The notes under the pieces: model-generated
What the model was told of the DNA's origin: nothing
The model's input: the letters and a program-made list of their open reading frames with translations, nothing else
The model's database searches: none
Source: Chloroflexota bacterium
GTDB lineage: Bacteria; Chloroflexota; Anaerolineae; Promineifilales; Promineifilaceae
Length of the DNA stretch: 5,767 bases
Assembly: GCA_003519205.1 (NCBI GenBank)
Contig: DOXE01000096.1
Coordinates: 1-5,767, forward strand
Direction: 5' to 3'
Translations under genes and position numbers: made by a program
Part shown: one piece after another, positions 1 through 4,761 of the stretch
Layout of the letters: the number at the start of each line of letters is the position of its first letter
Position numbering within the stretch: position 1 is the stretch's first letter

Positions 1-327
1 CTCTTTGACAAAGGCGGGCGAAATGATAGTGATGTCCGGAAGATGAGTTCCGCCCAAATAGGGATCGTTAACAATCACCACATCACCAGGCTCAAAGGGT
101 GCACATCGGCGGATGGCAGCTTTGACAGAGTCTGGCATTGCGCCAAGATGGACTGGAATATGGGCCGCTTGAGCCAACATTTGGCTGTCGCCAAGAAATA
201 TGGCACAGCTAAAGTCCAAGCGCTCCTTGATATTGGGGCTATAAGCAGAACGTTCTAAGGTGACACCCATATCCTCGGCAATTGAAGAAAAAAGGTGACC
301 GTATATCGAAAGCGTGGCGGCTTTCAT
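1..327 (-). CDS. hyuB: Hydantoinase B / 5-oxoprolinase B-type subunit, N-terminal 109 residues (partial, runs off the left edge)
   Basis: The frame is open from an ATG at 327-325 to base 1 and is cut by the window edge; the family is usually about 500-600 residues, so roughly a fifth is present. Family signatures are visible: 'SIAEDMGVTLERSAYSPNIK' (residues 15-34), 'ERLDFSCAIF' (35-44), 'HIPVHLGAMPDSV' (56-68) and 'NDPYLGGTHLPD' (87-98), the last being a hallmark conserved segment of HyuB/AcxB-type proteins. The family opens cyclic amides such as hydantoins or 5-oxoproline with ATP, normally together with a HyuA-type ATPase subunit; that partner is not in the window and may lie beyond the left edge. 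The start is forced, because the codon just before the ATG is an in-frame TGA. There is no Shine-Dalgarno sequence; the start overlaps the stop of the phosphoribosyltransferase as ATGA, so translation is probably coupled. Substrate cannot be read from the sequence. Confidence 0.9.
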   Translation of the reverse strand, partial: MKAATLSIYGHLFSSIAEDMGVTLERSAYSPNIKERLDFSCAIFLGDSQMLAQAAHIPVHLGAMPDSVKAAIRRCAPFEPGDVVIVNDPYLGGTHLPDITIISPAFVKE

Positions 328-878
328 TCACTGAAGATTGGCAAATTGCCAAGGGAAATAACGCCATCCCAATGGGCATTCCCCTCGGTAAAAACTGTGG
401 CAATGCGACTAATATTTCCGTCCGATGCTTTTATCAATTGTTTCATGCCATTCAGGGTGCTACCAGTGCTAATTACATCGTCGACCAAGATGACATCCTT
501 TCCCGTAATGAGCCCCTGATCTTTCTCGTCAAGAAATAATTGTTGAGTTTTGCCTGTGGTGATGGATACCGTTTCGGCAGATAACGCCTCACCCATATAC
601 GACTTATATGTTTTTCGAAGGACAACATAGGGCAAACCCATGAGAGCACTCATTTCATAGATCAAGGGAATGCTCTTGGCTTCGGCCGTTACCAGAACAT
701 CAGCAGGAACATCTTTTAACCGTTCGGCCAAAGCAGTAGCAGCCGCCTTGATCACATAGGTATCGCCAAGCATGTTAAAAATGGCGATTCGAACGCCCGG
801 AGCGACTTCAAATAGGGGAAAATGGCGGGTGAGTCCGGCGACTTCGACCGTATACGTTTCACGTGCAACCATCGTCAT
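324..878 (-). CDS. Type I phosphoribosyltransferase, adenine PRT-like
   Basis: 184 residues. The PRPP-binding loop is clear: 'VILVDDVISTGST' at residues 129-141, the acidic pair D133-D134 followed by the STGST phosphate loop. An upstream block, 'TAEAKSIPLIYEMSALMGLP' (64-83) followed by 'YVVLRKTYKSYM' (84-95), matches the layout of adenine PRTs (E-x-R/K-G/S ... LG-P-V ... RK-x-x-K). Type I PRTs transfer the ribose 5-phosphate group of PRPP to a base, or in some members act as PRPP-sensing regulators. The N-terminal segment 'VAGLTRHFPLFEVAPGV' (13-29) and the C-terminal 'EGNAHWDGVISLGNLPIF' (165-182) are the variable hood regions, so the nucleobase is uncertain: adenine, xanthine or another purine are all possible. 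The start at 878 has a good ribosome binding site; M3 is a less well spaced alternative. It follows crp by 11 nt and overlaps hyuB by 4 nt, placing a PRPP enzyme directly with a ring-opening enzyme. Confidence 0.9.
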   Translation of the reverse strand: MTMVARETYTVEVAGLTRHFPLFEVAPGVRIAIFNMLGDTYVIKAAATALAERLKDVPADVLVTAEAKSIPLIYEMSALMGLPYVVLRKTYKSYMGEALSAETVSITTGKTQQLFLDEKDQGLITGKDVILVDDVISTGSTLNGMKQLIKASDGNISRIATVFTEGNAHWDGVISLGNLPIFSE

Positions 879-883
879 TCATA

Positions 884-890
884 CTCCTTT
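884..890 (-). promoter_or_regulatory. Ribosome binding site of the phosphoribosyltransferase gene
   Basis: On the minus strand AAAGGAG lies 5 nt before the ATG at 878 and overlaps the last base of the crp stop codon TAA (892-890). The spacing favours the first ATG over the in-frame ATG two codons later. Seen directly in the sequence; function inferred. It is the best Shine-Dalgarno match of the five-gene cluster. Confidence 0.7.
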
Positions 891-1597
891 TATCCACCTG
901 AGATTTCAATTAGATTCTGCAAAGCATCCCGATCGAGAATCGTTAATTGTCGACCCCTGACCTGAACCCAGTTGGCCCGACGAAACCGGCCTAATGCTTT
1001 GTTGATGCTTACCCGGGTCGCACCGGTCATCTCAGCTAGGTCAGTTTGGGTGAGCGAGAGGGCAATCGTGATTCCTTGCTCCCCTTGCCGGCCGTGCTGA
1101 TCGGCGAGTAAAAGGAGTATCCGCGCCAGACGCGCCGGTAAGTCGAGGAAAAAGATATCACTTATTTGTTTGTTGAGATGGCGAATTCGACGAGCCAATA
1201 TATTCAAGACATGCCGGGCAAAATCGGGATTGCTGTCTAGGAAATTCAAAAAATCATCCCGGTGTAAGGTCAGGGTTTCAGTTATCTCAATCGATTCAGC
1301 CGTGGCAGATCGCGGCGAATCATCCAGGAGCGCCAGTTCTCCGAAGAAATCGCCGGTACCCAATATGGCCAAGACGGCTTCTTGCCCATCGGCCGAAGAA
1401 TGGGATATCTTGACTTTACCGTTGGTAATGATGTACAACAATCCAGCCGGATCTCCATGATGAAATATGATCTGGTCTGGTCCAAAACGCCGGATAATCA
1501 AACGTTCGGCGAGCGCGCTAACCTCGCTACGACGTAAATTGGAGAAAAACGGTACCTTTATCAATGCATCAGCAGCAGTATGCGCATTTGTCGTCAT
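890..1597 (-). CDS. Crp/Fnr-family transcriptional regulator
   Basis: 235 residues, the normal length for the family. The N-terminal cyclic-nucleotide-binding beta-barrel covers about residues 15-125. Its phosphate-binding cassette reads 'FFGELALLDDSPRSATA' (84-100), with the Glu (E87) and Arg (R96) that contact the cyclic nucleotide in CRP and PKA, so cAMP or a similar ligand is likely. A dimerisation helix follows (about 125-145), then a winged helix-turn-helix at about 182-211 ('LTQTDLAEMTGATRVSIN' 182-199). There is no cysteine in the whole protein, which excludes an Fnr-type iron-sulfur sensor. In the recognition helix the Arg equivalent to CRP R180 is present (R195), but the Glu equivalent to E181 is Val196 and R185 is Lys200, so the DNA target probably differs from TGTGA-N6-TCACA. 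The start at 1597 is the only reasonable ATG: an in-frame TAA lies three codons upstream. The Shine-Dalgarno sequence is weak. It sits between the MBL gene and the phosphoribosyltransferase and may control this operon, which is inference. Confidence 0.93.
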   Translation of the reverse strand: MTTNAHTAADALIKVPFFSNLRRSEVSALAERLIIRRFGPDQIIFHHGDPAGLLYIITNGKVKISHSSADGQEAVLAILGTGDFFGELALLDDSPRSATAESIEITETLTLHRDDFLNFLDSNPDFARHVLNILARRIRHLNKQISDIFFLDLPARLARILLLLADQHGRQGEQGITIALSLTQTDLAEMTGATRVSINKALGRFRRANWVQVRGRQLTILDRDALQNLIEISGG

Positions 1598-1640
1598 TTT
1601 CCATTACCCCAAAGACCTGGCGCCATCCTTCCCATTTCTT

Positions 1641-2519
1641 TTAAGTATTGTGATTCATCTTCTCATTATTTGGAATTTTGCTGGTGGTTATCTGGTCATA
1701 GATTCTCTCCAAGCCTTTCAGGACCTGGCAGCGACTCCATTCCTTGGGAGAAGTCTCGGGAGGAAAATCGGCCAAAAACTGATATGTCAAATGAATCAGG
1801 TCATCGCGAGCCTGGCCTTCATTGAGATGGTTAAGGACCAAAGCTTTCATCTGGTCTAAATAGTCTATCATGGGCGTCACTGCGCTAAAATCGGTAACTT
1901 CACCCCGGCCGGGAATAATCAAATCTAATTGCCCTTGGCGAGCGATCAATCTTTCCAGACTATCCATCCAATCCTGCCATTCCAGCGCCTCCAAATAAGG
2001 TTGAGTGTCATTTACGATACTGTCACCGGTAAAAAGAATGCGGTCATCAGGCACTTCAACCCAAATACTACCCCTGGTAGGCCCTGGTTTGTGATGTAAG
2101 GTGATTCCATTCTTGGAAGAAAGCATTGACATATCTTTTGTAAAACTGATCGACACCCCATCAACTGGACCGTTGGCAAAATCTTTCGCTTGTTGAGGAT
2201 TTCGCTTACCCAGGCTGTCGATCATTGGAAACGGGTAGCGTTTGTCGTAACCTTGAAGCATTTCGGCCACTTCCTGGTGTGCCACAATCGGGGCATTTAG
2301 CCAACGGGTGTTGAGAAGCCGATCTCCGTTTCCATCTGTCAAGATGACATACCGGATTTTACGAGGGTGAAGGTGTTCAATTTGAACCACCCAATCTCTG
2401 GCATCCCGGGGGTAGGACGGCGCGTCAATACAGATAGCGCCCTCACCAGTGATGATCGCCGCCACGTTGACGCCCTCATACTCGGTTTCGACAAAGATGC
2501 CGTCTGCGATTTCTTCCAT
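1641..2519 (-). CDS. Metallo-beta-lactamase-fold protein with degenerate metal site
   Basis: 292 residues. The fold is recognisable: an N-terminal 'GVNVAAIITGEGAICIDAP' (16-34), the motif-1 region 'IRYVILTDGNGDRLLN' (55-70), 'APIVAHQEVAEML' (76-88), 'KPGPTRGSIWVEVPDDRILF' (144-163) followed by TGDS (164-167), and 'LDLIIPGRGEV' (198-208). However, the positions of the metal ligands are largely changed: the HxHxDH motif reads D62-x-N64-x-D66-R67, the GHT histidine is P147, and the PGHG histidine is R205; only D66 and D166 remain. A zinc hydrolase of the usual kind is therefore unlikely; it could bind another metal through Asp/Asn, act without metal, or serve as a binding or regulatory protein. 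The frame is intact throughout, so this is not a decaying gene. A helical tail (about 214-275) follows the fold. The start is 6 nt after the alaX stop with no good Shine-Dalgarno sequence, suggesting reinitiation. Function unknown. Confidence 0.85.
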   Translation of the reverse strand: MEEIADGIFVETEYEGVNVAAIITGEGAICIDAPSYPRDARDWVVQIEHLHPRKIRYVILTDGNGDRLLNTRWLNAPIVAHQEVAEMLQGYDKRYPFPMIDSLGKRNPQQAKDFANGPVDGVSISFTKDMSMLSSKNGITLHHKPGPTRGSIWVEVPDDRILFTGDSIVNDTQPYLEALEWQDWMDSLERLIARQGQLDLIIPGRGEVTDFSAVTPMIDYLDQMKALVLNHLNEGQARDDLIHLTYQFLADFPPETSPKEWSRCQVLKGLERIYDQITTSKIPNNEKMNHNT

Positions 2520-2525
2520 AACAGG

Positions 2526-3752
2526 TTAAATAGTCAAACCCTCAGATTTGATCACAATTTCTTGAGCCTCTTCGAGTGCTTGCCGCAACAGTTGAGTATT
2601 GGCTGCCAAGCCGCTACCCTGGGCAAACTTTGCCGAACCTCCACCTGATCCGTCTTCAAGTTTTTGTAAGACTTGGGCCAGAACCTGATCCATACCTATC
2701 CTAATTCCCTCCGACGAAGCAAAGACCAGTTGGTCTCTCTTTCCTGTCAGACCAAATAAGGCGACGCAGTTCGGGTTACGAACGATTTGGTTGGCCATCA
2801 TACGTATTTCCTCGAGATCTCGATCGAGAAAGATCTTCGTTATGACCGTAAGCGCATCCTCGTCCGCTCGTGCACTGCGCAGCATTTCCTCTACCTCGAA
2901 GGCAATGAGTTGTTTAGTTTTTCTTTTTAACGAATTTCTGGAAGCCTTCGCTTCGGCGCGCAGGCGCGCAACAGAGCTCTCCAATTCCTTGAAGCTGGTC
3001 GTAAATTCGGCTGATAAATTATTCAAGACCTTGTTTTTTTCTCTATAGTCATTAAGGGCCCGCCGGCCGCAGTGAAATTCGATCCGAAGCTCATCTCCCC
3101 TCCCTTCTGACTTGACGATTTTGATGATCCCAACTTCGCCTGTTCGCGATACATGTGTACCACCACAGGCACATAAATCAAAATCCTCAATCTCAATCAG
3201 CCGATACTGATCGCCATTCAAATCTGGTACTTTTCTAAGGGAAATCTCTTCGATATCTTCTTGGCCGACATACCGACTATGTATCAGTCGATCGTCCCAG
3301 ACGATTTCATTGGCCAGTATTTCTGCTTCTTCGACAAGCTTGGGAGTCAGACCATCTTTCGGTAAATCGATGGTCGCAATGTCGGCACCAAGATGGAAGC
3401 TCAAGGTCGGTGCTTTGGCAATTCGAACAAATGCCTGGGATAAAATGTGCTGGCCCGTATGTTGTTGCATATGATCAAAGCGACGTTTCCAATCTATCTC
3501 CCCCTTGGAATGATCCGACATGACGTTATCATCTATAATATGGACCACCGCGTTATCAGACTCTCGAACGTAAACGTCGACGACCTGAGCGCCGTTGATA
3601 CGGCCAGTATCATGTGGTTGCCCTCCTGAAGAAGGGTAAAAACAGGTCTGATCGAGAATCACCGCTTGATGGTTGTCAAGCACTAAACGGTCGATAACCT
3701 TTGCTTGAAAAGCTACACAATAGGCGTTATCGTAGTAAAGGCGCTTCGTCAT
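2526..3752 (-). CDS. alaX: Alanyl-tRNA editing protein, AlaX-L type (editing domain plus DHHA1 domain)
   Basis: 408 residues, usual for AlaX with a C-terminal DHHA1 domain. These free-standing relatives of the AlaRS editing region hydrolyse mis-charged Ser- or Gly-tRNA-Ala in the cytoplasm. Domains: a small beta-barrel at about 1-90 with 'FYPSSGGQPHDTG' (38-50), typical of the family; the editing (tRNA_SAD) domain at about 90-235 with zinc ligands H98 and H102 in 'QQHTGQHILSQAF' (96-108) and C196 and H200 in 'CACGGTHVSRTGEVG' (194-208); a basic coiled-coil linker (about 235-295); and DHHA1 at about 300-405 with the glycine-rich 'GSGGGSAKFAQGSG' (368-381). All four metal ligands are intact, so it should be active. 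There is no aminoacylation domain, so this is not a truncated AlaRS. The start at 3752 is forced: the nearest upstream in-frame ATG runs straight into TAG. Shine-Dalgarno (GGGA) is weak. It is probably the first gene of a five-gene transcript. Confidence 0.95.
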   Translation of the reverse strand: MTKRLYYDNAYCVAFQAKVIDRLVLDNHQAVILDQTCFYPSSGGQPHDTGRINGAQVVDVYVRESDNAVVHIIDDNVMSDHSKGEIDWKRRFDHMQQHTGQHILSQAFVRIAKAPTLSFHLGADIATIDLPKDGLTPKLVEEAEILANEIVWDDRLIHSRYVGQEDIEEISLRKVPDLNGDQYRLIEIEDFDLCACGGTHVSRTGEVGIIKIVKSEGRGDELRIEFHCGRRALNDYREKNKVLNNLSAEFTTSFKELESSVARLRAEAKASRNSLKRKTKQLIAFEVEEMLRSARADEDALTVITKIFLDRDLEEIRMMANQIVRNPNCVALFGLTGKRDQLVFASSEGIRIGMDQVLAQVLQKLEDGSGGGSAKFAQGSGLAANTQLLRQALEEAQEIVIKSEGLTI

Positions 3753-3880
3753 CTGAATCCCATTGCCCTACATCAGTGTTCTTGGCGATGTTTCTTTAGA
3801 AAAACAGAGTCAATGTTGGGGATGATTTCAGGTCATGACAACATTCGGTTAACTCTCCTCCCAGCAGGCGAGTCTGGCAT
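3753..3880 (-). other. Candidate 5' leader of the alaX operon
   Basis: About 120 nt of transcribed but apparently non-coding sequence lies between the predicted start point (near 3874) and the alaX ATG. It holds an unusually strong Shine-Dalgarno match (GGGAGGAG, 3862-3855) 10 nt before an ATG (3844) that opens only a three-codon frame, Met-Leu-Ser-stop. A small hairpin with one bulged G (CTC-G-CC / GG-GAG, 3872-3858) would cover part of that Shine-Dalgarno sequence. It does not show a T-box motif. The role is unknown; a regulatory leader or a remnant of a lost gene are both possible. Confidence 0.35.
3812..3845. repeat. Inverted repeat AATGTTG / CAACATT in the alaX leader
   Basis: Perfect 7-bp arms at 3812-3818 and 3839-3845 enclose 20 nt; an 8-bp palindrome GTCATGAC (3832-3839) overlaps one arm by one base. 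In the transcript the stem would pair over the ATG of the three-codon leader frame (3844-3842). It could be an RNA stem or a protein-binding site. Seven base pairs can arise by chance, so support is modest. Confidence 0.35.
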
Positions 3881-3889
3881 AGTATAGCA
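3881..3889 (-). promoter_or_regulatory. Extended -10 promoter upstream of alaX
   Basis: The minus strand reads TGC-TATACT, a match to the extended -10 (TGn-TATAAT) with five of six hexamer bases. No good -35 is found at 16-18 bp upstream, which is normal for extended -10 promoters. It lies in the 163-bp gap between the nucleotidyltransferase stop and alaX and would drive the alaX-MBL-crp-PRT-hyuB cluster, with a start point near 3874. Confidence 0.5.
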
Positions 3890-3915
3890 CAGAGTATTTG
3901 GTCATTCTAATGGGG

Positions 3916-4689
3916 TCAACCGGACCTAGAAGTCATACTATCACGCAATATCTCAAATTGATGTGGTTTATCCACATCCATTGCTAATTCGGCATCTGGC
4001 GACACCATGACCTTTACTGGCTGACCAATAACGCGTGAAGCCGTTTGTTCGACCTCGGAAAGGTCAAGACGATTCAGTAATAACTTCACTAGGGTTCCTA
4101 AGCCGACGATTTGGGCGATCTTCCAAGGGTGCTTGCGCCCGCTAATCAGCGCATCCATGAGATCGCGCCGCTCTTTAGCTAACTCTGGTCTGGATACGAT
4201 CATATCTCCTCCGGCCACTCGCCAGTCGCCTAAACGCACATACGTTCTCCTTGATCCGGGATACCTTGCTTCTAGCGATTCTTGGGTTACGAAGCAGTAA
4301 TAGAGTGATCGATCAAATGGCCTACAGGAGGTCACAAACCTATCGACAACTGATCCATTAAGGGCCGGAATATCAGCCGTGCTAAATAAGGTGTGGCCTG
4401 AATTCGGCCAATTTTTTTCTATCCAATCCACGGCCGCCATTCCATTGGCATACAAACTACCCTGATCCGATATCCAATGTATTGGATCCCTCAACTCTAG
4501 TTCGTGTCCTTGGTCGATGCCCACAACCAAGATTTCCTCTATACTTTGAGCTTCTTGCAAGGCGTAAACGACGTAATCCAACAGGGTTTTATCACCGATA
4601 CGAAGCAAGGCTTTAGGCTTCCCTTGCGTGTATGGATATAGCGGGTCATCTGGTCCTGGCTTGCCCCCTGCAAAAACAACGCAATTCAT
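3916..4689 (-). CDS. MobA-like nucleotidyltransferase family protein
   Basis: 257 residues with a GT-A/Rossmann nucleotidyltransferase fold. The N-terminal nucleotide-binding loop starts 'MNCVVFAGG' (1-9) and continues through 'PDDPLYPYTQGKPKALL' (13-29), a longer loop than the usual GGxSxRMG of MobA but with the conserved lysines (K24, K26). 'STADIPAL' (103-110) carries the first metal-binding Asp (D106) and 'AMDVDKPHQFE' (236-246) the second acidic site (D238, D240). Such proteins couple NTPs to sugar phosphates, cofactors or related phosphates; the substrate is not evident here and this is not MobA itself. The start at 4689 is chosen because no other start codon exists before the upstream in-frame TGA. 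Its Shine-Dalgarno sequence is weak. It has its own candidate promoter in the 72-bp gap after the protease, and no terminator is seen between it and alaX, so some read-through into the next operon is possible. Confidence 0.85.
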   Translation of the reverse strand: MNCVVFAGGKPGPDDPLYPYTQGKPKALLRIGDKTLLDYVVYALQEAQSIEEILVVGIDQGHELELRDPIHWISDQGSLYANGMAAVDWIEKNWPNSGHTLFSTADIPALNGSVVDRFVTSCRPFDRSLYYCFVTQESLEARYPGSRRTYVRLGDWRVAGGDMIVSRPELAKERRDLMDALISGRKHPWKIAQIVGLGTLVKLLLNRLDLSEVEQTASRVIGQPVKVMVSPDAELAMDVDKPHQFEILRDSMTSRSG

Positions 4690-4704
4690 CGTTAAAAGCC
4701 AAAC

Positions 4705-4725
4705 TGTGATGTGTGATATGTGACC
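4705..4725. repeat. Three tandem TGTGA heptads upstream of the nucleotidyltransferase gene
   Basis: The plus strand reads TGTGATG, TGTGATA, TGTGACC in direct succession at a 7-bp period (on the gene's strand, three TCACA units). The array sits from about the predicted +1 into the 5' untranslated region, 16 bp before the start codon. TGTGA is the CRP half-site, but here the units are direct and not inverted at 6 bp, so a classic CRP dimer site is not formed. Repeat is seen directly; operator role is inference. Confidence 0.45.
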
Positions 4726-4729
4726 TTTA

Positions 4730-4758
4730 TTTATGGGTCCTCATGTTTTACGGCTCAA
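4730..4758 (-). promoter_or_regulatory. Candidate sigma70 promoter of the nucleotidyltransferase gene
   Basis: The minus strand has TTGAGC (4758-4753) and CATAAA (4735-4730) separated by exactly 17 bp, each matching four of six consensus bases. The -35 begins 3 nt after the protease stop codon, so the promoter is squeezed into the 72-bp gap. Moderate support only, as each hexamer is imperfect. Confidence 0.4.
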
Positions 4759-4761
4759 AGA

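Noticed and set aside
1571..1604. 11-codon Cys-containing frame MENDDKCAYCC overlapping the crp start
   Set aside because: Lies mostly inside the crp coding region in another frame, has no clear ribosome-binding site and is probably chance.
1618..1625. 8-bp palindrome TGGCGCCA in the MBL-crp gap as an operator
   Set aside because: Short and isolated, with no flanking symmetry; expected by chance in a window of this size.
1467..1859. Longest plus-strand open frame (130 codons)
   Set aside because: It spans parts of crp, the gap and the MBL gene on the opposite strand and shows no recognisable protein features; a shadow frame.
2319..2354. EF-hand-like loop D-G-N-G-D in the MBL protein
   Set aside because: The sixth position is Arg, not Gly, and the twelfth is not Glu; the segment aligns to MBL motif 1, so a true EF-hand is not supported.
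3785..3813. TTGACT at 3813-3808 on the minus strand as a -35 for alaX
   Set aside because: The hexamer 17 bp downstream is CATCGC, not a -10; no good -10 is found at 16-18 bp.
3753..3915. T-box or similar tRNA-sensing leader before alaX
   Set aside because: No GGGTGGNACC-like T-box sequence or antiterminator/terminator pair is visible.
4721..4740. GACC/GGTC hairpin after the protease gene as terminator
   Set aside because: Only four base pairs with a 10-nt loop and no U-tract; it overlaps the candidate -10.
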